Shown here piece after piece: positions 12,401-22,636 of a DNA stretch of 64,000 nt. The notes beneath the pieces were generated by a model. The model did no database searches and had not been told where the DNA came from. It was given only the letters and a program-made list of their open reading frames with translations. A program made the position numbers and the translations under genes. The stretch lies in NCBI RefSeq assembly GCF_018873765.1, contig NC_057926.1, positions 56,123,378-56,187,377 of the forward strand, read 5' to 3'. Origin of the DNA: Telopea speciosissima. Its lineage: Eukaryota > Streptophyta > Magnoliopsida > Proteales > Proteaceae. Each line of letters starts with the position of its first letter. The first letter of the stretch is position 1.

Positions 12401-15400
12401 AATCAGGTGGATTTGTTCACTATAAGTCAACCAGTGTTTCAATGCTTGATTTTGCTGGGTGTTCCGGTGAAACCTTATTGGACTTGCATGGGAAGGTGGA
12501 AGCCATATTTAATGGAGGTGAAAAAGCCATGCTCAAGCGGAATCTTTTGTATCATTGTCTAGCCACTCTTTCCCTGAACTTTCTTAAGAATAGTTTTCTG
12601 CGCTGTTTTTATTTCCTGCCATCACCTCTTGACTGAAGAATGTTTATTTAAGATTGATTTGATATTTTTAATGACTTGAAATTCTCATTCTCTAGGAACA
12701 AAAAAGCAGGGTCAAGTATAATATTTTATGTGAAGAGTCTTGGACAAGTCACTATCATTATCTTTGTATTTGAATACATTAAATTAATCTCATCAAGAAG
12801 ATAAGGTCATGGTGAGACTAGCGTCGGTAAAAAAAACTGGACTTGTGAGTTGTGGCCAAAATTATTTCTACTTGTTATTTATTTATTTCTTAACCTTTTG
12901 ATCATCATATTTACCTATCACTTCTAGTATTTCTTGGTGCCTGGATCTGAATTTCAATTTTTTTTTGAAATTTTCTGAGGTTTCAATGAATATGCTCTTT
13001 AGTTTATACCAGTATCCCCTTTGTGAAATCCACTGTGGTGGTATGCTGTGGCATAGCGGATACATAGTCTATGAGTTCATTTTCTCTTGTACTGTAACCT
13101 TTAATTTCTCTTCTGAGATGAAGGATGGAAGACCATGTTCATAACTTCCTATTGAAAATGAGCTCAAATTCTTACTTTTAGCAAACCTGATTTGGGAAAC
13201 TGTTATTCGTTATGCAAACTTTGGACAAGTTTATTCATTATGTGGTTTTGTGGTTTGTGCTGGTTTTGTGCTTCTCTTTCTCTTCTTCAATTGAAAAGGA
13301 GGCTCATCAACTTGTTGTTACCTATTAATACGTTCCTGGTGGCTGTTCTCAGTTCATTGTGTTTTTATTGTATCTGGTTGCAGGATGAGATCCTGCCCAA
13401 ATTGATGACATCTACTGGCTCATATGAGGACCTTTTCAGGAAGGAGATAGCAAAATATGATCATATTTGTGAGGAAATTGCTCAGAATATTGAGGCACAA
13501 GAACAATTATTGATGCAGATCCAGGTCAAGTTATTTCCTACTTTTGGTATTTAAAATGTCTGCCCCCTGTAAGTGGTTTAGTCTGCTCTTTGCACCATTT
13601 TGTTGATTAGTTAAAACTCTACTGTTGTGATTTTACTGGGAGAAATGTATGAGATATTGAGATATCAGGTGGATCTTATGTTCATGAAAGAAAATATATC
13701 GTCTTGAGTTCAGTCAGTGTTTAATTTCCTTTCTCTTCATGTTTTTCGGCCATCAACTTTGTGACTTGTGATAAAGGATCATGTCAATGGTAACAAAAAC
13801 CTTCGATTTTTTTTTTTTTTCTATCTGACCATTGTGGATATTGAGTAACATTTTTGAGTACATCAATTATTAATAATGAAGTGCATTGCTTGTATTTTTC
13901 CATTGCATAACTTAATCCTCCCTCCCCCCAAAGTTTTTTGAACCTATAGTTATAATTAAGATAAGAAACGTTTCTGATTAAAACATGTAAAATTACTGAT
14001 ATGTTTTGATTATCTTTGTTACCAGGCTCAAAATGATGATTTTGCTGCTGTTTTTAATCTTGAAGACTACAAAGGTAACATTTGCTGTTAGAAATTTTCA
14101 TGGAAACAATTATTTATCCAAAAACATTTTTCATTAGAAAATGTTTTTTGAATACCGTGAATTCACTCAATTCCTATTTTTGTTTTTGTTTTTTTTATTT
14201 TCCTTTTATGAACTTCTCATTAAAATGTGATTATTGAATGCGTATTTTGTGTATATGCGTGAAGATATGAAACATTCCTTCACTTCACTTTTTTTGCTGT
14301 GCTCTTTGTTATTTCAAAGAGATTCCCCCCCTCCCCCCTTTTTTTTGAGGGGGGATGTTGATGGCTTATTTCTCTAAATCTGAATGTTTGACATTGCCTT
14401 TAAGACAGGAAATGTTTGTTCTGTATATATAAGGGAGCAGAAGTTCTTTATTTTTTTTGGTTTTGAAAGGGGGTTTTGGAAGTTGAGATGGCTGCCGAAT
14501 GGGGTCCATGTGTTTTGCCCCCTCATCCAGTCTCCACAGTTTTCAGCCTAATAACCTTTGCCACAATTCAAATATGGAATGTACTCTATGGGAGATTATC
14601 TTTTTTCTTTTTTCTCTATACATCAAAAAGAGTGAATCCTGCTCTTTGGTTGGGTGATCTGTTACCGTTGCTGGCCTTGGTGCAACGGTAAAGTTGCTCC
14701 ATGGTGACCAAGTGGTTAGGGGTTCGAGTCTGGAAACAGCCTCTCTGCAAAATCATGGGTAAGGCTGCGTACGTTATGACCCTCCCCAGACCCTGCAGTG
14801 GCGGGAGCCTCGTGCACTGGGTATGCCCTTTATATATGGGGAAGGTATTCGTGCATGGGAGATTCTCCCATCGACTCTGTCAAATAGGCGGGGCAAAGGT
14901 GTTTATGTCATTTTGGATGGACATTTATGCCCATTTGACTGCACTTAATGCCAGTCGTACACATGCACTGCCGTTTATAAAAACTTCTGCCTATATATAT
15001 ATGAGATTTTCTTATTGACACCCTTCAAGGTGTTAAATAATTTGAAACCTTACTTTTTGCCCTCTTATTATAGCATAATGTAGAAAACCTAGGACCTGTA
15101 ACCAGTAACTTGAGAGAGAAGAAAAGATGAGGAAGAGGAGAGAACTGTTCAACTTATCAGTCTCCCTCATAATGCTTGTATTTATAATCTCAAATTACAA
15201 TAGAAAGGGGAACTCCTAATCAGATTAGGAATTCCTAATCATGATAGGATTCCAAGTTACAATAGGAAAACAGAAGATACACATATCAACCAAATCACTG
15301 TTCATGTGAACAGTGTCACATGAACAGTACTTCAACACATAAAAATCTTTTCAAAGGAGGGTAATAGTGTCATTTCAGATATGTACTCGAAAAATGTGCA

Positions 15401-18400
15401 TGACACTGACACCTTTTGATAATTATATAATAATGTCACTTTCAACTTATTTAAAAAGACCCATTTATACCCCTATCTTAAAGGACTTTTGAGAATATGA
15501 CAAGGGGCAATTAAAAGGTGTCAAGTTCTAAATACACTTATACATGAACTTGTATTTTTGCCTTCCCTTATGCTCCCATTTGAATATCATGCTTCCTGAC
15601 ATCTCTTGTCCTCCTTGACACTCTGATCATGCTCGTTCATCTTTGTGCCATGTTTGAGTGAGAAAACACATTGCTGTATTCTGAGTGTTAGATAGAGACA
15701 CAGAGGCTTGAGCCATTTCCTGCCCAGTAATTGTCTCTGCTTCATTCTCCTCTTGGACTACCTGCTTCTCATTTTAGCATTGCCACATATGCATGCGCTT
15801 CCCAGCTAGTTTTGAATAATTAAAAAAGATGCTCATTTCTGCCCAACTTCTCATGTGGAGAGAGCATATAAGGTCTACTTTTAAGTTTAACCCACCACCT
15901 AAGTAGTTGTTGCCCACACTCATACACACACTGATGCAGATAGGTCACGTAGAGGGCTTATTTTATTGGAAATAAGCTTTGGGTTGGGTTATGTATGTGT
16001 TGAGCTTTTGATCTAATGGGTTTTCTTTGTAATGAGACACTTTAATGGGCCTAAAATATGGGTAGATAGTAGGAAAACGGGATTTACTTCATTAATTTGG
16101 TTAAGAGTCCTGTTTTGAATCTGTTTCTTTCATTATTTTAGTTTCCTAGTCACTTTATGTTACGTTATTAGGTAAGGATTGGGTTCAGCCTTTCCTTTTT
16201 GGTGTTTGTTTGTAAGGGGCTGCAGCCTTGTACACGAATTGGATTAATGAGATTGAAGAAAAAAAACATAGCTTTGTGCTTTTCTCTATGAGAGAGTACA
16301 GTGAGATGCCATTGGTAAGAGACCAAAATACAGTGAGAGGCCGTGGGTGAGAGACCCGAGTCTGAGAGAGACTACCCTGGGGATAAAGTTGGGTGTTCCA
16401 CTTAAATAAGTAACTTTAAAACAGAAATTTAAAAGGAATGGAATTCTTCTACACCTAATCCAATCCAACTAGGTAACAAAGAAGGAAATTTAAAAAAACT
16501 AAAACAGTCCCACAATTCGAGTTTCTAGTGAACCAGCAAAACACCCGAACTAGGCTTGGTTTGAACCAAAGACTGGTTCATTGGTCAACCGCATGGCTTT
16601 GTTTGGCTTTTAGCTGGTTCTTACTGTGTTGGTACTTGAAAAAGTATCTATCTTGGTGCTGATCTGCATCATTATTCTTTCCCATGTCTTTCTATTCTGC
16701 TAATTTTGTCCTTAACCCTTGGATTTTCATACCCTTTGCCCCTACTCTTTAACCTGATGTTATCTAGGATTTCCTCTTCTTGCAAGGTGTTACGATGTCA
16801 GGTCCTTAAAACCGCACAGCATCATGTTAGAAATGCAAAGCAAATAAATGGAACCCTTCAATGAGCCCTTTAACTTATTAGCATCTTATTAAATTGTATA
16901 TTACAGAGATAACTGAGAATAAGAAACCCCATTCCCCATGCCCCGTGCTAAGTAGAAAACTAAAGCTAAATGTGATAAAGTATGTTTCAGCTAATTTTCA
17001 ACAAAGTTGTGCGAGTCATCTTCCGCTTTGAAGCCTGTGATTCAGTTCTCAGAAGGAGAATTCTGGTTCTGATTTCTTTCATATTTGTCTTTGCCTTACT
17101 AACAGGCTCTACATATCTTTATGGGAAAAGGTAATGGTTTTGCTTGCTGTGTTTCAATTACCCCAGGGTTTTCATAGATTTTGGTATTCAAAGAGGGCTA
17201 GTTTCCAGGTGTATTGGAACCGGCTAATCTTTTGTATTGACTTCGTTTTTAACAATAATTTGGTTGTCAATGAAAAAGTTATTAATTTTCTGGAGTTCAT
17301 GCCAAGTTTTTGTTGTTGTTGTGATCCTACCTGAATATTTTGATTCAAATTTAGAAGCTTGTCCTGTATAGATTTTAATTTCTATAAGATCTCTGTTTCA
17401 GCATCTCGTGAGAATTGCTATAAACAGATTTCAGCTGCCATAGCAAAGTACCGAGAAATCAAGGAGAACATTAATGAGGGACTGAAGTTCTATGTCACTC
17501 TTCAGGTAAGAAATTGTTCTCTGTATTTTGTTTTATTCCCTGCTATTTTTTCAGTGCTTTGATAACCATTACCTGTAACATGAAGTTTTATGTCACTCTT
17601 CAGGTAAGAAATTGTTCTCTGTATTTTTTTAATCCCTGCTATTTTAGTGCCTTATAACCATTACCTGTAACATGATTTTCTTTTGGGGTAAAGACCTCAA
17701 ACATGATTTTTAAAAGGTATGTGTTGCTACATTTTCATGATATGAGTATCTCTATTCATCAATGGTGCTAATTTACTTGGATATCATTTGTTTATTGGAA
17801 AAAAAAGGAGATGGATGGCTTCATGTTCTGCAAATACCCCTGCTTGAAGTGCCACTATTTGCGACATTGTGATTTCTAAAATTTGATTATGGACGTTTAA
17901 GATGGCCTTTCTGATTTTGAAAGTGCTTATGTGGATGCAGTTATTGATTTTCTTGCTTTTCCTTCCCTTGAAATTTCAATGAATCAAGTCTGAACTTTGA
18001 CATGCTGAAAATTTTGTGAGGAAACTGGTGCCTTTGTGCATGGTGATCCAAAAAGCTGAAAACATTGGAGCTAATTTTCTTAACATCTAGCATAGTGAAT
18101 CCATTAATTCCCCTAGTCTTCATATAAGTACTTCTTCTTTTACCGAGTATTTGCTTAATAGATGGGTATTGTTTGACTCTTTGATGCCTTTGGTCATTGC
18201 TTCACTTTATTGGCCCTGATGTTGGTGTGGAGGGTATTGACCAAGTTAAATAAACATGCAGGCATTTCCTAGGCTATGTTTTGAATAGACTGCATGTGCT
18301 GTATTTCTCATTTGATGTATTCGAAACAAGAAGAAAGAGTGAATATTTTTTGTTTAGTGAGAATGAATCTTGACAATTTGTTCATTTTGATGAACCAAAG

Positions 18401-18983
18401 GGAATTGATGAAAGTCTTTTCGTTTGCTAATCAGGATGCTATCACCAATGTAAAGCAGCAGTGCAGTGACTTTGTGATGACAAGAAACATCCAATGCCGA
18501 GAAATGAGTGAAGATGTGCAGAGGCAAATGGCAGGTCTCAACTTCCGGGACAGGGGTGCCAGTGGGTATAACAGTAACTACCGTTCAGTTGGGCAACCAC
18601 ACCAAACTCAGAGAACTGCTTCTCCACAGCAGCCAGATCCTCAGGGCTCGCCACATCCTTCCCGTCCCCAGACCCCTTACTACCGGCCAGAAGAGCAGCC
18701 TCCAGTAGCTGGATATGGTCAGACGCATCTGCCATATTCCTCTCCGCAGCAGCAACTGCCACCAGGCCCACCACCACCTTACCATGTTCCAACTGCCGGT
18801 AGTCCTTACCCTCCCCAGCCTCAGCAACGGCCGGCTGAGTATGGGCAACCTGCTTATCCTGGTTGGCGAGGCCCATACTACAACGCCCAATCACAGCATC
18901 CTGGGTCACATCCTCCACCTCCTTATACCATTCCACCTAGTACTTATCCTCCTCATCAAAGTGGCTACTACAAGCACCAATAG
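3499..18983 (+). CDS. ALIX: ALIX homologue, BRO1-domain ESCRT adaptor (8 exons, 874 aa)
   Basis: Exons read 3499-4170, 4448-5398, 10769-10858, 11899-11967, 13384-13524, 14026-14074, 17402-17505 and 18435-18983. All introns are GT-AG, and the phases add up to one 874-aa frame (Arabidopsis ALIX, At1g15130, is about 846 aa by recall). The start is the ATG at 3499; the frame is open upstream to 3481 without another ATG. The BRO1 domain covers about residues 12-390, with the signature QQNIHLEKAAVLFNLGA near 120 and SPDKEHINTITFTWFDAF near 95. A coiled V domain follows (about 400-700), then a Pro/Tyr/Gln-rich tail (about 715-874) ending GYYKHQ. In plants ALIX binds SNF7-type ESCRT-III and the deubiquitinase AMSH3 and promotes endosomal sorting of membrane cargo to the vacuole. 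No coding lesion is visible. Introns 2 and 6 are swollen by transposons. Confidence 0.95.
5461..5620 (+). repeat. Tandem duplication in ALIX intron 2 (79-bp unit, 2 copies)
   Basis: A 79-bp unit beginning TCTTTGGTTTCTGG occurs at 5461 and again at 5540. The copies are almost identical, so the duplication is young. It lies 60 bp inside the intron, after the donor at 5399. Read in frame from exon 2 it looks like coding sequence, but it is intronic. Confidence 0.9.
5621..6818. other. Intronic stretch without recognised gene
   Basis: Part of ALIX intron 2. At 6048-6175 it holds a degenerate patch of the GGGATCTCG / CCGAAAC word type that recurs at 8250-8345, 31320-31640, 32085-32220 and 32690-32790. 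At 6277 there is a run of ten G. At 6290-6607 there is an open, compositionally biased stretch that I do not recognise. No coding exon of ALIX falls here. Confidence 0.5.
6819..7727 (-). mobile_element. RTE-clade LINE, 5'-truncated, inserted in ALIX intron 2
   Basis: The minus strand encodes the C-terminal part of an RTE reverse transcriptase: FRYLGSTIHKEGDIEDDVSH, YGAECWAVKK, then MLRRMCGKTKRDRVRND and SRLRWYGHVQ, which are RTE signatures. It runs about 230 codons without a stop and ends shortly before the 3' UTR. The 3' tail at 6819-6880 reads CCATTTAGTTGGGATAAG followed by (GTTGTT)n, the usual end of plant RTE elements. The 5' truncation lies near 7690-7727. The open frame implies a fairly recent insertion. 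It lies antisense to ALIX. Confidence 0.9.
7732..8090 (-). mobile_element. Possible LTR fragment (Ty3/Gypsy-like), fossil
   Basis: Read on the minus strand, the sequence from 8090 begins TGTAACACCCCACTC, a start typical of many plant Gypsy LTRs, and continues through an AT-rich body. I see no matching second LTR or internal coding region, so at most this is a solo or partial LTR. The inner boundary next to the RTE element is uncertain. Confidence 0.35.
8250..8700. repeat. Degenerate repeat patches in ALIX intron 2
   Basis: At 8250-8345 there is a patch of the AAAATCTCGG / CCGAAAC word repeat. At 8500-8665 there is a stretch recurring at about 15975-16070, sharing GGGTTGGGTTAT, ATGGGTTTTCT and CCTAAAATATGGGTA. 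The shared segment looks like part of a retroelement LTR. The two copies are diverged. Confidence 0.5.
8701..10229. other. Unannotated part of ALIX intron 2
   Basis: AT-rich non-coding sequence. I see no exon, recognisable transposon end or RNA gene. Confidence 0.4.
10240..10411 (-). mobile_element. Au SINE (tRNA-derived), in ALIX intron 2
   Basis: On the minus strand this reads like the plant Au SINE: a GGCCTCGGCACAACAG-type start, a B-box-like GGTTCGAACAAGG, a CTGCATACATATGCCCC core and a CTCCCCAGAACC 3' module, ending with TGCACTGGGTACGG. It is flanked by direct repeats of ATTCACTAAT at 10230-10239 and 10412-10421, a convincing target duplication. It is diverged from the consensus as I remember it. 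Confidence 0.85.
10422..10768. other. 3' end of ALIX intron 2
   Basis: AT-rich sequence with a short (AT)n at about 10699-10711, ending at the acceptor CATCAG before exon 3 at 10769. Nothing else recognised. Confidence 0.4.
10859..13383. other. ALIX introns 3 and 4 (exon 4 at 11899-11967 between them)
   Basis: These introns are AT-rich and carry a short (CA)n at 11136-11152. Open stretches at 12094-12288, 12397-12636 and 13192-13383 are not joined to ALIX by usable splice signals in frame, and I recognise no protein in them. Confidence 0.4.
14673..14836 (+). mobile_element. Au SINE (tRNA-derived), in ALIX intron 6
   Basis: It starts GGCCTTGGTGCAACGG (A-box region), has a B-box GGTTCGAGTC at about 14728, the GGTAAGGCTGCGTACG core and the 3' module CCCTCCCCAGACCC ... 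GGGAGCCTCGTGCACTGGG. This is close to the Au SINE consensus as remembered. It ends in a T-rich tail near 14836. I could not fix the target duplication. Confidence 0.9.
15012..15545. mobile_element. MITE-like element with GACACC...GGTGTC palindromic ends, split by an LTR
   Basis: The left end (TTGACACCCTTCAAGGTGT, about 15017) and right end (near 15515-15540, AAAAGGTGTCAAGTTCTAAATACAC) match the ends of the repeat at about 49486-49858 in copy A and 54330-54535 in copy B. All share an internal GTACTCGAAAAATGTGCA-like block. The left and right halves are separated by the solo LTR at 15079-15337, so the MITE is older than the LTR. Superfamily not assigned. Confidence 0.6.
15079..15337 (-). mobile_element. 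Solo LTR (short, probably Copia-type), fossil
   Basis: A 259-bp unit reads TGTTGAAGTACTG...TTTTCTACA on the minus strand, with the TG...CA ends of an LTR. It is flanked by exact 5-bp direct repeats CATAA at 15074-15078 and 15338-15342. It contains a TATA-like TTATAAATAC and a CT-rich leader typical of plant LTRs. No internal region or second LTR is present, so it is a solo LTR left by recombination. The intact target duplication suggests moderate age. Confidence 0.85.
15955..16275 (+). mobile_element. LTR-like repeat in ALIX intron 6, fossil
   Basis: This stretch shares several blocks with 8500-8665 (GGGTTGGGTTAT, ATGGGTTTTCT, CCTAAAATATGGGTA). It has the texture of a plant LTR: an AT-rich promoter-like centre, a TTGTAAGGGGCTGCAGCC segment and an ATTAATGAGATTGAAG tail. 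No internal coding region is seen beside it. Ends are approximate. Confidence 0.45.
17484..17673 (+). repeat. Tandem duplication of the ALIX exon 7 end and its splice donor
   Basis: A 98-bp unit starting at GAAGTTC (17484) is repeated from 17582. It spans the last 22 nt of exon 7, the donor CAG|GTAAG and about 70 nt of intron. The second copy keeps an intact donor at 17604. Use of that donor would append 98 nt and, in the ALIX frame, reach a stop at 17560-17562. Confidence 0.9.
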
Positions 18984-19807
18984 TGTAGCATTTGATTTGA
19001 TTGTTTGCTGCGTGATTAAATTCCTTCCATTCCTTATTTCGCCATATCAGTGTCAACATGGCTGTTATAGCTACCTACCTGGACTCTCAAGCTCGAATGT
19101 ACATGCTGCACTGCCAGATCTTTAATAATGCTATATGTATAGATGTTGTTTTAGAAATATTTTGTACCTTCTGAATGACCTTGATGTTGGTGTGTGCTCA
19201 AAATTTTCAACGTGTTAAAGAGAGAAAAAACAATCGTATGGCCCTTTTGCTTGCAGTTGGAATTTTTCTTGCTATCATTTCCATGTTATATAGCTTAATT
19301 TCTGTGTTTTGTTTTTAATTTTTTACTCCTATAACATAATTCTTTCTTTCTCCAAAGGCTCACAGGTGTTCCTTTGTACTATAGTGGAATATTTTCTGGA
19401 AAATTAGTTAGTGACAAGGAGAAATATATTATTTTCTTTGTTAATAGAAGAAATATATTATTATTAATTTAAAATTTAAAATTTGAAAGTGTGACTTATG
19501 CTACTGTCTTTTTGGAAATGGATATGGAATGAAATCATGTCATTTCCAGACTCTGTAGGATTAAAACTACATTGACATTGACATTTTTAGGCCCAGTCCG
19601 GTTGGAAGTGAAGAGAAGGGAAATGAAAGTTCCATTAGATTTCCAGGTATTAGTTTTTCCAATGGAAGTACATTACAAAACTAATCTTTTCCTGTGCTTT
19701 CCATTGGAGTTCTCTGAACAATCAAATATTACTTTAATTTGAAAAATCTTCATGAAGAAAAAGTTCTAGGAAAATTTGAGGGTAGAGTAGGATCATCTTC
19801 TATTGAG
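18984..19807. other. ALIX 3' UTR and intergenic sequence
   Basis: The first few hundred bases should be the ALIX 3' UTR. At about 19588-19735 there is a sequence with inverted repetition around GGAAATGAAAGTTCCATT ... CTTTCCATTGG that may be a small MITE. No gene is seen. Confidence 0.35.
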
Positions 19808-20905
19808 TTATTTGCGCTTGAGAAGCACAAATAGGCCTTGTGCAGGAGAATTCTTCGGATGTTGTGGCAAAACTCTGCAAATTTCATGGTGTACTGATCA
19901 AACATCTCATCAATGGTATCAGTTCCAAGTGTTTCCCGACGAATCCCTCAAAACTGAATCTAACATCTTGTTGTCAGGGAGAAGATTCTGCAGCTTCATT
20001 CTCGCGATTGTGAAACAACCATTTCTCTCCACTAAGCTCTCCAACTCTTCTGCAGATGGTGTGTAGATGGGCAAGTTGAATGAATCCACTCTGGCTTCAC
20101 ACAATACTCCTTACAATAGGCACACAGTACTTCATGAATACCTGTGGTATTAAGGCTGTGCTTGGTATGCATTATCAGAATAGATTCTGGGTCTAAAACG
20201 TATTCTGAAACCATATTCTTCTCCATTTTCTTGCTTCAATATTTGAAGTTGAATCATGAATAGCTCATTAGCCATTTCCATCAAGCAAGATTCCAAGAGT
20301 TCTAGAAAAGGAGCAAGAAAACATTGCATTGGAGGGACACCCTTTGGGAGGCTTGGAATTAGAAGTGTCATCAGTCCTCCAGGTAGAAGCTCAAGCACTC
20401 GAGCACGAAGAAAATACTCCATGTCCTTGGCAAATTGGGCTGAATAAGTCTCCCCATATTCCAAGCAGGTGAGTTTTTGTCCACCACTTCTTTCGGCACC
20501 TTAGAGAGCCAGAGGACTGCATAGGAAGAGTTAACAAAAGTAAAGAGGATCTAGGAAATAATCTCCCATGAAATGTGTCGGGAACACCGGCCACATAGTA
20601 TCGCCTTTCATGAGGAATGTAAGCGAAGAATGTGTTGAAGTCGTTCAAGCTATGATCGTTAAAGAAAACTTGAAATTCAGGATGACCAAGGCCCTGGGAT
20701 TGATACTTGAGCTCTATTGCATTGATTATGTTCTGCACTATTGTAGTGTAAGTATTAGGTCTAACTGAACAGCCCAAATCAGCAATGAGGAAAACTCTTG
20801 AATTAGGAAAATCATGAATAACCTTTTGGGATTGGTGTGTGGTTTGTGTGATTACACTTTCATCAAAAAAAAATTGCTTCATGAACCATCACCTTTGCAT
20901 TATCT
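19808..20905 (-). pseudogene. SABATH carboxyl methyltransferase pseudogene
   Basis: The minus strand encodes recognisable SABATH segments in order: FLIADLGCSVRPNTYTTIVQ (SAM motif I, canonical IADLGCSSGPN, here with R for G), EFQVFFNDHSLNDFNTFF, RRYYVAGVPDTFHGRLFP, then in another frame SSYAVLWLSKVP. In a further frame come AQFAKDMEYFLRARVLELLP and GGLMTLLIPSLP, followed by VDSFNLPIYTPSAEELESLV and a C-terminus FVLLKRK before the stop at 19808-19810. At least two frameshifts and a small deletion (the stretch between WNMGR and AQFAKDM) break it. An intron before VDSFN seems to contain a TGTGCTTGGTATGC-type MITE remnant. The first exon with the MNGGDG motif is not found. The family methylates the carboxyl group of small acids such as salicylate and jasmonate; this copy should make no enzyme. 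Confidence 0.85.
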
Positions 20906-21130
20906 AGACCTGCTCTCTATAGAATCACCCAAGAAACTACTTAAAATGTCACTATTGTTTCATTAAGCGTCTTGAAATGCAAGGACTGAAAAGCAATCAA
21001 TCAGTGAAAAAGGAAAATCATGGAAGAGAAGAAAATCTGAAGGTGAGAATTGTTAGCATAGCCATGAGGACCTTGCCCATCATTCATTGGGAATTCCTTG
21101 TTTCTTATTCATGTTGAGGATATTTTAATG

Positions 21131-21168
<38 letters not shown>

Positions 21169-22636
21169 GATATAAGCTTGTTTTATGGGAATGGAAGAAT
21201 CATGTAGATTTGTTAATGGGTATCTTTATCTTGTTGGATCTCACATCGTCATTCCGTTTATAAATCTGATAGTACCTCCACTTAATAGTTGGTCTTTTGA
21301 GATGAAGCTCTAACGTGGTATTAGAGCAGGTTCATCTTGCCTTCGTGCGTCCCAAATCTAATTATAATCTCCTTATTAAGTTTCAAAAAAAAAGTTTTAT
21401 AATCTCTCTGGGAGCTATACAATATCCATTAAGATGAAATAGAATTGCACTTGTTATTTTGTTTACATCTTTTTGGAAGAGGAACACTAGCAGTATGATG
21501 AAAAAAGTATTACAAACACAACAAAGTATGAACCAAACTGATTGTTGGATGATTAATACAACCATTTGGGCAAGCCAAGTATAAAGTGTGGGGTCTCATT
21601 TCCGTTCTCAACCATATGGCACCTACAATTGTTGAACCTTTTACCATTATACTTCTCTCTTGAACTACAAATGCCAAAGATAAATTTTCAACCATTTCTC
21701 AAACAATTTATATTACATGTCCTCAAGGGTAAGTGGTGAACATGCCACAAACTTCGAGCCTGCAATAAAGTGCCATTTGCTAGATTATTTATGATCAATG
21801 AACTTACCTTGAACATGAAAGAAGCAGCATTGGTTCTCTCCACAATTAATAACTGTTGGGAGCACCATGAACATTCCCAAACAGGGGATGTAGATTACTT
21901 CATATGCCAAGAGTTTGTCTAGGTCAAATAGAAACCCAAATTTCATTTGCCCTACCAGTATAAATCCTGGCCTAACACCACCACAATAACTAGAAATTAA
22001 AGCACCATCTTTTTTGGGACTCAGTGGACCAAGATCTTTCATACCTACTTGGAGAATTGCATATTTGCTTATAAATGTTTAATACTGTACTGGAAGGGGA
22101 AATTTTTTTCTTGTTCAGGTACCTAATTCTAAAGGATGAATGTTTTCTCAACTCTGTAAGAAGACACTTTTTCGCAATTCAAAAATAAAAATACAAATAC
22201 AGCAATATTCTTATAAACAATATATAGAATAAGCATATGCAAAAAACTTCAAAATTATCCCAACTTCCCCTTCAACACCCCCTCCCCCTTTTTCAATTTG
22301 CAACACTATGGGATATGAATGATTAATTTCCTTTATTTACAGCCAAAGTGGTTAGTCAACAGATCGATAATGTGATCTCCCATCCAATTGATCAGCTATA
22401 TTTCACTGATTATGTGTTTGAATGGCTTTCTCACCTACTCAACTTTTTAATTGGGTTTTCACAGCCCACCATAAAAAAAGGATGGTCAACTCTAATTGTA
22501 CAAGTAGAGGGTCATACTATTAACATTGTAATGGTACTGGAGCTACCTAATCTGAAATTCAGAAATTTCAGATCATTTGTAGGAAAATCTGTTGAAAGGT
22601 GGAATTAATATCAACCAATTTGAGAACTAATTGAAG
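20906..22636. other. Intergenic region between the two SABATH copies
   Basis: Holds a (TC)n microsatellite at 21134-21167 and AT-rich sequence. Around 21230-21330 a stretch with TTGTTGGATCTCACATCGTC and GTGGTATTAGAGCAGG resembles the boundary between an LTR and its primer-binding region. Open stretches at 21785-22042 and 22348-22608 match nothing I recognise. Confidence 0.4.
21134..21167 (+). repeat. (TC)n microsatellite
   Basis: About 17 TC units between the two SABATH copies. Confidence 0.95.

Noticed and set aside
12094-12636. Open stretches in ALIX intron 4 as extra exons
   Set aside because: ALIX exons 4 and 5 join in phase without them and match the known protein order.
14673-14740. 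tRNA-like boxes at the start of the Au SINE
   Set aside because: Belongs to the SINE; not a tRNA gene.
18538-18936. Open frames antisense to ALIX exon 8 (and 18585-18890)
   Set aside because: They mirror the biased Pro/Gln/Tyr codons of the ALIX tail and have no family resemblance.
22348-22608. 86-codon plus-strand ORF opposite the SABATH gene end
   Set aside because: No similarity recognised and no expression signals; probably chance.
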